This document shows positions 48,774 to 56,118 of a stretch of 56,118 nt of DNA, piece after piece. The notes under the pieces were generated by a model that was given only the letters and a program-made list of their open reading frames with translations, was not told the DNA's origin and made no database searches. Positions within the stretch are counted from its first letter, which is position 1. The number at the start of each line of letters is the position of its first letter. The DNA comes from CAYONQ01 sp964405375 (GTDB lineage Bacteria > Planctomycetota > Phycisphaerae > Sedimentisphaerales > Anaerobacaceae): NCBI GenBank assembly GCA_964405375.1, contig CAYONQ010000004.1, positions 1 through 56,118 of the forward strand, written 5' to 3'. Both the position numbers and the translations under genes were made by a program.

Positions 48774-49886
48774 ATGATTAGAGTAATCTGTGTATGTGGG
48801 GCTAGGCCCAACTTTATGAAAATTGCCCCTCTGATGTGCGCCTTTCAAAAAGCTGGCAATTTTGAGACGCTTCTTGTCCACACGGGTCAGCACTATGACG
48901 AGAATATGAGCAAATTATTCTTCGACGACCTTCAAATACCCAGACCTGGTATAAATCTGGAGGTTGGCTCGGCAAGTCACGCTGTCCAGACAGCGGAGAT
49001 AATCAAACGTTTTGAGCCGGTCGTCCTGGATTTTAAGCCGGACTATGTCCTTGTCGTCGGCGATGTCAACAGCACAATTGCGTGCGGACTGGTTGCAGTG
49101 AAATCAGGCGCGAAGCTAATACACGTGGAGGCAGGGCTGCGAAGCTTCGACCGGAGTATGCCGGAAGAGATTAACCGCATTCTTACCGACCGGATAAGCG
49201 ACCTGCTTTTTGTGACGGAGCAGGCCGGACTGGACAATCTTGCGAAAGAGGGTATCGATTCGGAAAAGGTGTATTTTGTAGGCAACGTGATGATTGATAC
49301 CCTGTTGGCGAATAAGGCGAGGGCACAGAAATCAGATGTACTGAGGCGGTTAGGTCTTTCGGCAAAAGAGTATGCTGTGATTACGCTGCACCGGCCAAGC
49401 AACGTTGATGACCCATATAAGTTCGAGCATATCGTAGCGGCATTCGAAGAGATTGAAAAGGATATGAAACTGGTTTTCCCGATGCATCCCCGCACGAGGA
49501 GTAACATTAAAGGCACCGAGCTTGAAAGAAGACTTGAGGCAATAGACAACCTGCTGCTGCTCGAGCCGGTGGGGTATCTGGACTTTCTGTGTCTGATGAG
49601 CAATGCAGCGTTGATGATAACTGACTCGGGCGGCATACAGGAAGAGACGACGATTCTTGGGATACCGTGTATGACGCTGCGTGGGAATACAGAACGGCCC
49701 GTTACGATTACTGCGGGGACAAATCGGCTGGTGCACACAGCTGTTGAGGATATTTTGAAGAATTATCGGGAAATCAGAGATAACGAGGATAGTTACAGTG
49801 CCAGGGTTCCCAAATTCTGGGACGGAAAAGCAGCGGAGAGGATTGCCGAGGCCATAACAGACAACTGCGAGAGCATGTGTTCATGA
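48774..49886 (+). CDS. wecB: non-hydrolysing UDP-GlcNAc 2-epimerase
   Basis: Converts UDP-GlcNAc to UDP-ManNAc for surface polysaccharide. The 370-residue protein has CGARPNFMKIAPL, HTGQHYDENMS, VVGDVNSTIA, HVEAGLRSFDRSMPEEINR (catalytic Asp/Glu), TLHRPSNVDDP and TDSGGIQEE, all family signatures. A decayed partial copy lies 870 bases downstream. Confidence 0.95.
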   Translation: MIRVICVCGARPNFMKIAPLMCAFQKAGNFETLLVHTGQHYDENMSKLFFDDLQIPRPGINLEVGSASHAVQTAEIIKRFEPVVLDFKPDYVLVVGDVNSTIACGLVAVKSGAKLIHVEAGLRSFDRSMPEEINRILTDRISDLLFVTEQAGLDNLAKEGIDSEKVYFVGNVMIDTLLANKARAQKSDVLRRLGLSAKEYAVITLHRPSNVDDPYKFEHIVAAFEEIEKDMKLVFPMHPRTRSNIKGTELERRLEAIDNLLLLEPVGYLDFLCLMSNAALMITDSGGIQEETTILGIPCMTLRGNTERPVTITAGTNRLVHTAVEDILKNYREIRDNEDSYSARVPKFWDGKAAERIAEAITDNCESMCS

Positions 49887-50003
49887 TAAAAAATGGCGAA
49901 CCAAGCATCTGAAGTTTGTGTGTGATTAAGTATGGATGTAGGCAATACTCTCTAACAACTGGTACATAAAGCGGGGGACAGGTCACTAAATAAGAGCTAT
50001 TAG

Positions 50004-50753
50004 ATGAATATAAAAGAAACGTTAAGGTCGATTGCTCTGAAGTATCCTAAGGATTTAGTTGAGGATCAAATAAGAGACTTAGATAGGATAGCGTATCATA
50101 TCGGCCTGGTTATGGAGCGGAAAGGCAAGGATATAAAAATAGCAGATATAGGAGGAGGAATAGGGTTATTCTCGGTAGGCTGTGCTGCCCAGGGCATGAG
50201 AGCCGTTCTTGTCGACGATTTCGAGGATGAAATTAACCAGCAAGTTGGCCTCTCGATACTGGAAATTCACAAGTCGTACGGTGTAGAGGTAGTTTGCAAG
50301 GATGTAATGGAAGAACATATCGGATTGGAGCCGCAATCCATAGATGTAATTACATGTTTTGAGACTATGGAACACTGGCATCACTCACCGAAGAGACTAT
50401 TTCATTCGCTAAAAACATCGATTAAACCTGGCGGACTTTTTATACTCGGCGTGCCTAACTGTGTAGATTTAAAGAAGCGGTTAATGGTCCCTTTCGGATA
50501 CGGGAGGTGGAGTGCAATGAGAGACTGGTATGAGCGGCAGGTATTTCGAGGGCATGTGCGTGAGCCCGATGTTAATGACCTTATCTACATTGCAAAAGAT
50601 ATGGATTTGAAAGAGGTTGAAATTTTAGGTCGAGTGTGGACCGGTTATGCGGGCAGCAGGCGCATATTTAGATTTTGTGGTATTATGGCCGACCGAGTCT
50701 TGCGACTTCGTCCTTCACTGTGCAGCACTTTATACCTTATAGGGTCTATCTAA
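50004..50753 (+). CDS. class I SAM-dependent methyltransferase
   Basis: The 249-residue protein has the SAM-binding motif KIADIGGGIGLFSVGCAAQG, an acidic VDDFED after it, and SIDVITCFETMEHWHHSPKRLFHSLKTSIKPGGLFILGVPN, the UbiG/Methyltransf_11-23 pattern. It is likely a sugar or lipid-carrier methyltransferase in the glycan cluster; substrate unknown. Confidence 0.85.
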   Translation: MNIKETLRSIALKYPKDLVEDQIRDLDRIAYHIGLVMERKGKDIKIADIGGGIGLFSVGCAAQGMRAVLVDDFEDEINQQVGLSILEIHKSYGVEVVCKDVMEEHIGLEPQSIDVITCFETMEHWHHSPKRLFHSLKTSIKPGGLFILGVPNCVDLKKRLMVPFGYGRWSAMRDWYERQVFRGHVREPDVNDLIYIAKDMDLKEVEILGRVWTGYAGSRRIFRFCGIMADRVLRLRPSLCSTLYLIGSI

Positions 50754-50760
50754 TAATACA

Positions 50761-50983
50761 CTGCGTAACAAGGCAAGGACGCAGAAGTCAGATGTTCTGG
50801 AGCGGCCGGTTACAACTACTGATGGGACGAATCGGCTGGTGCACGCGACCGCTGAGGATATTTTGAAGAATTATCGCGAAATAAGGGACAGTGGAGGAGG
50901 TAATGGCAGCAGTGTTCCAAAGCTCTGGGACAGCAAGGCAGCGGAGAGAATTACAACAATAATAGCCGACCAGTGGGCTGCAG
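50761..50983 (+). pseudogene. remnant of a second wecB
   Basis: Two segments of the intact wecB are recognisable in altered form: 50765-50803 corresponds to 49312-49350 (AAxAAGGCxAGGxCxCAGAA … CTG) and 50804-50970 corresponds to about 49692-49865 (GTTACxAxTACTG, AATCGGCTGGTGCAC, GAGGATATTTTGAAGAATTATCG, AGCAGCGGAGAG). About 340 bases between them are gone, at the short shared word GCGGCC/ACGGCCC. The copy has no start and cannot be functional. Confidence 0.85.
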
Positions 50984-51283
50984 ATGCCAAGCGAAAATCT
51001 CAGTTTGATTAAGGAAGCTGGATTTTCAGTAGTAAAATACAGGGCCCTCAATAAGACTTTACTGCAGTACCTTGCTGTGTATAGCTGGATAGCTCCTTAT
51101 GCGCATCGGTCGATGATGGCAGCTTTTGCTCATCGGATGGGTACTTTGCTGAATAAAAGCAAGCTTGCGTGGGCACCATATAATATGCTAATAAACTGGT
51201 TTGACACTATGATTGAGGGATTTCTTCCTCTTGACCATGCACGGGTGCTACTTGTGGTCGCAGAAAAACCCGTACTGCGGTGA
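50966..51283 (+). pseudogene. C-terminal fragment of a methyltransferase
   Basis: From about 50984 the frame reads MPSENLSLIKEAGFSVVKYRALNKTLLQYL … DTMIEGFLPLDHARVLLVVAEKP, which has the closing strands of a SAM-dependent methyltransferase (LIKEAGF, then VLLVVAEKP) but no SAM-binding motif. It is fused directly to the wecB remnant, so the N-terminal half was lost. A functional small protein cannot be excluded. Confidence 0.6.
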
Positions 51284-51381
51284 TGGTGTCTGGGGGCGTA
51301 GGCCATAGAATAAGTGTCCCGCCGGGTTAAAAGCCAGTTGGGAATTTTTGCAAGTGTGGTCTTATTTAAGAATTTGTGCGA

Positions 51382-52884
51382 ATGGAGACAGTCAGCAGGA
51401 CAAGGGCAACAATAGCTAATCTTATTTTTCAGTATGCTTCTTTGCTGTTAGCTATAACCGGCATTGTTCTGACGCCGCTGTATCTGAGGTTTATCGACCT
51501 TAAGCTTTTCGGGGCCTGGCTGGCAAGCGGAAATGTGATTGGCTGGCTTGCGATGCTGAACCCCGGATTAAATGAGCTACTTCGCCAACAGGTGGCCAAA
51601 TTTTATGGAGAAAAGAACTGGACTATGTTAGGCCGGAGCATAGGCACAGGCTGGGCTGTTGTGACATGCTCGTCTTTGCTGGTGGTTTTTATCGGTTTGT
51701 TAATATCTCGGATAGTACCTTATTGCTTCGATGTCGAGGCGGAGCACCTCAAAGAATTGAAACCATGCATATTTCTGGCCTCAGTAAGTCTGGCTTTGGT
51801 TCTGTTTTCCGGTTCTCCGGGTTCTGTTCAGCAGGCACTGCAGAGAAGCGAGCGGTTTCTCGTAATCTACCTATTCGGCTGGGCGTGTGGTGTTATATCG
51901 ACTGTTATACTGCTGTTTAAGGGATATGGTTTGTTTTCTATTCCTCTGGGTGGGATTGTCAGGGGGACAATATGGTCTGTTTTTAGTAGTCTTGATACAC
52001 TTTATCTTGCAAGAAGAAAACTTGGAGTTTCCATAGGATGGAGTGCTAATTATCTGTTCAAAATCAAAGGGTTAATAGGAGCCACCTTTCTCAAGGTGGC
52101 AGGCAGAGTCATGGAAAAGTCCTGCGACGCCTTCTTGGTGGCGATTTTTCTTGGTGTTGAGATGGTTCCTCTGGTGGTATTCAGTTCTAAGCTTTGGCAG
52201 GTTGCTGTGCAGTTTAGCGAACGAATATCAGTGGCATTTATGCCGGGCCTGGCTCATCTTTGGGGCGAGGGCGAGAAAAGCAGGGCTGTTGAAATTGGTG
52301 CGAAAGTATTGAAGGTAACTATATGGCTTGTGGCATTTGAAGTGGCAGCTCTTTTGTTTCTTAATAAGACATTTATAGGACTTTGGGTAGGAGATAAATT
52401 CTTTGCAGGCGGCACATTCAACCTGTTGATGGGGTTTGGTATCATTACCTATGCGTACGCTTACGCAAGTGGCCAGGTGCTTTTTGCAGCGAATATAATT
52501 AAAGGCCCTGCTCTGGCGTGGTTTGCACGAGGTATCCTGCGAGTGGGGTTACTTATAGTACTTCTGAAGGTGATTGGCATTATTGCTGTGCCAATAACGA
52601 TGATAGCATCAAGTGTGATAATCCTATTGGTCTATCTGCAAAAGCGCATCAGTTTACTTCTTAACGTCGATCTAATGAAACTGAAGAGAACAATGACGAT
52701 ACCGTTGCTTGTTGGAACGTGTCTTGGCCTTGCAGGAGCGTACCTTGTCGGTACGAATACTTGGTTAGAATTGGTATTTGGTGCTGTGGCTATTGTGTTG
52801 ATAAATGGCATGGTACTGGCCCTTGTTGATGCGAACTTTCGTGCCTTTGCTGTCAGTGCCATATCCGAGATGCGACTTCGATGA
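51382..52884 (+). CDS. Wzx-type polysaccharide flippase
   Basis: The 500-residue protein has about 12-14 hydrophobic segments from end to end, beginning ATIANLIFQYASLLLAITGIVLTPLYLRFIDLKLFGAW, and the FxPGLAHLxG stretch typical of the MATE/MOP flippases that turn lipid-linked oligosaccharides across the inner membrane. A GTG two codons upstream (51376) is an alternative start. A weak ribosome-binding site precedes both. Confidence 0.8.
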   Translation: METVSRTRATIANLIFQYASLLLAITGIVLTPLYLRFIDLKLFGAWLASGNVIGWLAMLNPGLNELLRQQVAKFYGEKNWTMLGRSIGTGWAVVTCSSLLVVFIGLLISRIVPYCFDVEAEHLKELKPCIFLASVSLALVLFSGSPGSVQQALQRSERFLVIYLFGWACGVISTVILLFKGYGLFSIPLGGIVRGTIWSVFSSLDTLYLARRKLGVSIGWSANYLFKIKGLIGATFLKVAGRVMEKSCDAFLVAIFLGVEMVPLVVFSSKLWQVAVQFSERISVAFMPGLAHLWGEGEKSRAVEIGAKVLKVTIWLVAFEVAALLFLNKTFIGLWVGDKFFAGGTFNLLMGFGIITYAYAYASGQVLFAANIIKGPALAWFARGILRVGLLIVLLKVIGIIAVPITMIASSVIILLVYLQKRISLLLNVDLMKLKRTMTIPLLVGTCLGLAGAYLVGTNTWLELVFGAVAIVLINGMVLALVDANFRAFAVSAISEMRLR

Positions 52885-53071
52885 GAAAGCTCCTAACTTC
52901 TAAGCAAAAGTAAGATAAATTGCAGCAGCTGTAGGCGCTGAATATGACGTGGTTTAGACGCCTGACACAGCGAGTTTTTCTGGTCCAGCAGAGGTGTATT
53001 TATCATTATCGTGTGTCATTATGGCAAGGACTTCCAACAGTTAAAAAACTAATAAAGGGCGGTTGATATCA

Positions 53072-54124
53072 GTGAAAAGATATAGTCTCGGTATAGTACA
53101 GACACACGCGACCCAGTTTGATGGACCGCTGTTTAAGCGTCTGTCAAGGCACCCTGATATTGAACTTACTGTATACTACACGAAGCCTTCCGGGAAAGCA
53201 CCTTTCGATAAGGAGATTGGTCAAAGTCCTGATTGGGATACCCACGTCACCGCCGGCTATCGTTATGAGACAAGGGACACAGGATTCTCTGGTGCTGTTC
53301 GGTTCATACTCGAGGTCGTGAATGGGAACCACGACCTTATAATTATCTCGGGATATTTGCCGTTTTATCATTTGCTTGTAGCAGTGTATGCCAGATTAAA
53401 AGGCGTGGCAGTGGGTTTGCGCTCTGACACAACTTTTCTATACACATCACAATATAGCGCGAAGTCAATTCTGAAAAGACTGATAATGCCCTTCATATTA
53501 AGACTTTACTCATCAGGCCATCAAACAGGGACGCTCGCCAAACAGTGCCTATTGCAATATGGTTTTCCGGAGAACCGTCTGTTGCGATTTTTTTCTAAAC
53601 GGGGCTATACTAAAGTAACAGGTGTGGATGTGAGTCCTGAGCAGGTCAAACTTGCACGCCAAATTCATCCCAACGTTATTCATGGAGATGCTCTGGAGTT
53701 TCTGAAGGGGCATAAAGAAGAATTCGACCTTATTGCTGCTCTTGATTTTATCGAACATTTTTACAAAGATGAGATTGTAAACTTTCTGGATGCCTGCCAT
53801 CGGGTATTACGTTTGGGAGGGGTACTGATTATCCAAACCCCAAATGCAGACAGCCCGTTTGGTCTTGTTTGTGGATTTGGTGATTTCACACACGAAGTCT
53901 TTCTTAATATCAGTTCGCTGAGCGGGGTAATGACGGTTTGCGGGTTTACGGAAATTAAGGGGAGAGAGGTAGGCCCAGTTCCTTATGGGCTGTTTTCTTT
54001 ACCACGTTGGATACTGTGGAAGTTGATACGGCTGATGATAATGTCTTATAATATAATTGAGACAAGCGGACCTGGAAGCAACATCTTTTCGCGAATATTC
54101 ATAGCAAGTGGTGTCAAACAATGA
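53072..54124 (+). CDS. chimera: glycosyltransferase N-lobe joined to methyltransferase C-half
   Basis: The 350-residue frame starts (GTG at 53072, GGGCGG upstream) as a GT4-like glycosyltransferase N-terminal lobe (YSLGIVQTHATQFDGPLFKRL, HDLIIISGYLPFYHLL, GLRSDTTFL, QCLLQYGFPENRLLRF) without its C-terminal UDP-sugar domain. At about residue 170-175 it changes into the middle of a SAM-methyltransferase (KRGYTKVTGVDVSPEQVKLARQ … FDLIAALDFIEHF … GGVLIIQTPNADSP), lacking its motif I. Both halves are incomplete. This looks like a deletion fusion at a short shared word (CTGTTGCGATTTTT). Activity unlikely. Confidence 0.8.
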   Translation: MKRYSLGIVQTHATQFDGPLFKRLSRHPDIELTVYYTKPSGKAPFDKEIGQSPDWDTHVTAGYRYETRDTGFSGAVRFILEVVNGNHDLIIISGYLPFYHLLVAVYARLKGVAVGLRSDTTFLYTSQYSAKSILKRLIMPFILRLYSSGHQTGTLAKQCLLQYGFPENRLLRFFSKRGYTKVTGVDVSPEQVKLARQIHPNVIHGDALEFLKGHKEEFDLIAALDFIEHFYKDEIVNFLDACHRVLRLGGVLIIQTPNADSPFGLVCGFGDFTHEVFLNISSLSGVMTVCGFTEIKGREVGPVPYGLFSLPRWILWKLIRLMIMSYNIIETSGPGSNIFSRIFIASGVKQ

Positions 54125-54217
54125 ACGAGGTGCCACTTAAAATTTTATATTTATATTTCGGGGCAACTTTAAGGTTTAAGCCTTCTGATTTGCTGCATCG
54201 ATAAAGGAAAGCAAAAA

Positions 54218-55246
54218 ATGCGCATTCTCTATTATGGTCCATCAAATGGAAATAGCGGGTCTCGCTACCAGGGCCTCAAATTATTAGGTCACAATGTGGA
54301 GTATGTTTTCGAGAAAGACCCTGTCAATTCAAGCTGTCGATTGATTCGTGGACTTGAAACAAGGCTGTATAACGGCCCGGTTACCATGTGGCTAAACAAA
54401 ATGTTCCTGCGTCGAGCGATGCAGTTCAAACCAGAACTGGTTTGGGTTGAGATGGGCAGGTCTATTTTTGAAAAAACGCTGATGCAAATTAAGGAACGGT
54501 TTGGTTGTCTGCTTGTAAATTCCTACTCGGATGATTTTTTGCATAAACGGAGCCGGCATTATAATAAATCTATTCCTTTGTATGACTATATATTTGCTGC
54601 ACGGGAGGTTAACTTTGAAGAATATCAAAGATTCGGTTCTAAAAATGTGGGTAAGTTTTGGAAAGGGTTTGCGCCGGAGACAATTTATCCGGTTGAGTTA
54701 ACTGAACAAGAACGTGAAAAGTTTGGGTCAGATGTTAGTTTTATCGGCCACTGTGAGCCGAGCACAATCAAGGTGTTGGCAACTCTCGCTATTTCTGTGA
54801 CAAATATGAAGATTTGGGGAATGGGGTGGGACCGTTATCACCTGCCTAAATCGCTCAAGAAAGTGGTTCAATACCATTGTGTTTGGAACCAAGACTATCG
54901 TAAAGCACTTTGTGGCGCGAAAATTATGGTGCACTTACTTTCAAAGTGGGCACGGGACACTCAAACGTCAAAATCATTTGAAATTCCTGCGTGTGGCGCA
55001 TTCATGTTGACTGAAAGAACAGAAGACCATTTAGCCTGCTTTGAAGAGGATAAGGAAGCGGTATTTTTTTCTACTGTGGAGGAACTTATCGAGAAAGTGC
55101 GTTTTTATCTTTCAAACCATGAACTCAGAAGGAAAGTTGCCCAAGCAGGTATGGAACGTTGTATTAAATCCGGTTATTCTAATTATGATAGGATAAAACA
55201 GATGCTCGATGAAGTAATTGAATATAGAAATAAGATGGGTAAATAA
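54218..55246 (+). CDS. CgeB-like glycosyltransferase
   Basis: The 342-residue protein starts MRILYYGPSNGNSGSRYQGL and has the CgeB/Glyco_trans_1_2 features: DVSFIGHCEPSTIKVLATL, MKIWGMGWDRYHLPKS, a CGAKIMVHLLSKWARDTQTSKSFEIPACGAFMLTERT block and EDKEAVFFSTVEELIEKVRFYL. It likely transfers a sugar in the glycan cluster. AAGGAAAG lies upstream. Confidence 0.85.
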   Translation: MRILYYGPSNGNSGSRYQGLKLLGHNVEYVFEKDPVNSSCRLIRGLETRLYNGPVTMWLNKMFLRRAMQFKPELVWVEMGRSIFEKTLMQIKERFGCLLVNSYSDDFLHKRSRHYNKSIPLYDYIFAAREVNFEEYQRFGSKNVGKFWKGFAPETIYPVELTEQEREKFGSDVSFIGHCEPSTIKVLATLAISVTNMKIWGMGWDRYHLPKSLKKVVQYHCVWNQDYRKALCGAKIMVHLLSKWARDTQTSKSFEIPACGAFMLTERTEDHLACFEEDKEAVFFSTVEELIEKVRFYLSNHELRRKVAQAGMERCIKSGYSNYDRIKQMLDEVIEYRNKMGK

Positions 55247-55450
55247 GTTCAAGTCTGGGCTACAGAAGACAGGAGCATTGCGTTTACGTTAATTGACAAT
55301 ACCATCAGGCTTTTGTCGGGTGGTGGAGGGCAGTTTCAAGACCTTGGGTATAGATGGGCTATTGCTGAAGCGGGGTATCAAAGAGCCATGAAAGATCACA
55401 CCTATGAAAAACGAATTGAGTTCATTTTTTCTATAATAAACCAATCATAG
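55247..55450 (+). pseudogene. C-terminal remnant following the CgeB-like gene
   Basis: The same reading frame stays open for 67 codons after the stop at 55244-55246 and ends GYRWAIAEAGYQRAMKDHTYEKRIEFIFSIINQS, which resembles the AGY-R-x-HTY-R end of CgeB-type glycosyltransferases. It has no start codon with a ribosome-binding site, so it is probably a fragment. Confidence 0.5.
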
Positions 55451-55482
55451 TTTCTCGCAGATTCCAGATAGGGAACTCGGCT

Positions 55483-55824
55483 ATGGCACAAAATGACTCA
55501 TTAGAGCAACAAATATACGACATTGAAGAAAATATAGCTCCAAGTAAATCGATGTGGCCAAGATATATCCTATTGGCCGTTGGAATTATTGGCATTGGAG
55601 GTGTTGCATTTACGCCGATGCACCTATGGCCTACAGTGGTTATGGCTTACATAAACTGTATGCTGTACATTTTTTTTGCCTGTCATTTTTGGAAAAAAGG
55701 CACATTATGCGCCCTAATTCCCATTATATCGCCGCCGCATACTGGCAGTGTCGAAAGCTGTAGAGAATGTAGCAGTGTGGGGTGGGCAGTGGAACCGCTA
55801 CCGTGTGCTACATCCATGGCTTAA
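55483..55824 (+). CDS. small membrane protein, doubtful 3' part
   Basis: AGGGAA precedes the ATG. Residues 1-70 (MAQNDSLEQQIYDIEE…) include hydrophobic segments RYILLAVGIIGIGGVAFT and VVMAYINCMLYIFFACHF. From about residue 72 (55696) the frame overlaps the CgeB-like fragment in another frame, so this tail is likely out-of-frame debris. I do not recognise the family. Confidence 0.35.
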   Translation: MAQNDSLEQQIYDIEENIAPSKSMWPRYILLAVGIIGIGGVAFTPMHLWPTVVMAYINCMLYIFFACHFWKKGTLCALIPIISPPHTGSVESCRECSSVGWAVEPLPCATSMA

Positions 55825-56080
55825 AAGGGTTCATAGAGGCCCCGGAATATGGCATATAGACTATGCCAAAGCACTTTCTTGTGCCAAGATTGGATTGGGG
55901 CTATTATCAAAATTAGCGCCGGACCAATCAACGGCTCGGACTTACGAGATTCCATCGTGCGGGACGTTTATGCTGGCAGAAAGAACAGGGGAACATTTAG
56001 AGCTTTTCGAGGAAGGCAAGGAAGCAGAGTTCTTTGATAGCGATGAAGAACTTCTTGATAAAGTAAAGTACTCAAACTGA
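55748..56080 (+). pseudogene. CgeB-like glycosyltransferase fragment
   Basis: Reads VAVWGGQWNRYRVLHPWLKRVHRGPGIWHIDYAKALSCAKIGLGLLSKLAPDQSTARTYEIPSCGTFMLAERTGEHLELFEEGKEAEFFDSDEELLDKVK, a C-terminal CgeB domain paralogous to the intact gene at 54.2 kb. It lacks the N-terminal half and stops early (YSN-stop) where relatives continue with a YL-x-R-x-x-A-x-x-G helix. It probably arose by partial duplication. Confidence 0.7.
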
Positions 56081-56118
56081 CCGATTAGAGGGATTTTGAT
56101 GGTAGCAATTATCAAACA

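Noticed and set aside
52944..53066. A 40-residue frame (MTWFRRLTQRVFLVQQ…)
   Set aside because: No ribosome-binding site, no recognised family, and it ends at the start of the chimeric gene; too weak to report as a gene.

Overview
The window looks like a piece of an anaerobic planctomycete genome, probably Phycisphaerae/Sedimentisphaerales-like. The taxonomic clues are a prepilin-type protein with the FTLIELLVVISIIGLL leader and a C-terminal H-x9-DG-like segment, a secreted protein with a dockerin-like C-terminus (DCDGDCDVDLADFSVFASYW), and the general gene style. This assignment is an inference; there is no rRNA in the window.

Layout. (1) 1-3.6 kb: the end of a DUF3795-like gene, a repeat-rich spacer, hisA, a multi-pass membrane protein and an exported SagB-type nitroreductase. 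(2) 3.81-3.89 kb: tRNA-Ser(CGA) on the plus strand. (3) 3.9-33.8 kb: about 30 kb of genes all on the minus strand with tiny gaps or overlaps, reading in transcription order cooC2, cooF, an NAD(P)H/FAD oxidoreductase, cooS/acsA, acsB, acsC, acsV, cooC1, acsD, acsE, fhs, a QmoA-like HdrA, a QmoB-like HdrA-MvhD fusion, folD, metV, metF, hdrC, a giant HdrA-GltD-HdrA fusion, mvhD, mvhG, mvhA, hydrogenase maturation protease. This is a Wood-Ljungdahl pathway (complete except formate dehydrogenase) joined to a [NiFe] hydrogenase and two HdrA-type flavoprotein systems. (4) 34-40 kb, minus strand: a DUF3786 protein, a molybdenum cofactor block (MobB-MobA fusion, P-loop NTPase, membrane protein, ModE-like regulator, small Cys-rich protein) with two secreted/pilin-like genes inside. 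(5) 40.2-42.6 kb: AMP-forming acyl ligase and a DUF2238 membrane protein. (6) 42.9-47.2 kb, plus strand: prfB with a programmed frameshift, pepA, folE, and a two-domain PTPS. (7) 47.7-56.1 kb, plus strand: a surface-glycan cluster with intact epimerases, methyltransferase, flippase and glycosyltransferase mixed with decayed duplicates and a chimeric gene.

How it may work together (inference). Hydrogenase MvhAG passes electrons through MvhD to the giant HdrA, whose inserted GltD/NfnL-like part adds an NAD(P)H site. HdrC and MetV/MetF next door suggest that the low- or mid-potential output goes to methylene-tetrahydrofolate reduction. HdrB is absent from the window, so MetV may take the place of the usual HdrB acceptor. 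The QmoA/QmoB-like pair between fhs and folD repeats the same two-HdrA-plus-MvhD plan in a different gene arrangement and may be a second bifurcating or confurcating module. CODH/ACS with CooF and its flavoprotein handle the carbonyl branch and link CO/ferredoxin to NAD(P)H. The direction (acetogenic or acetate/fatty-acid oxidising) cannot be read from the sequence.

A second theme is a set of short alliterative repeats (TAAAGTG, CGTATCT, TTCGAA, and larger inverted forms) at gene junctions, some of which run into coding sequence: they supply an in-frame peptide in the giant HdrA and in CooC1, and the stop codon of acsV and of the PTPS gene.
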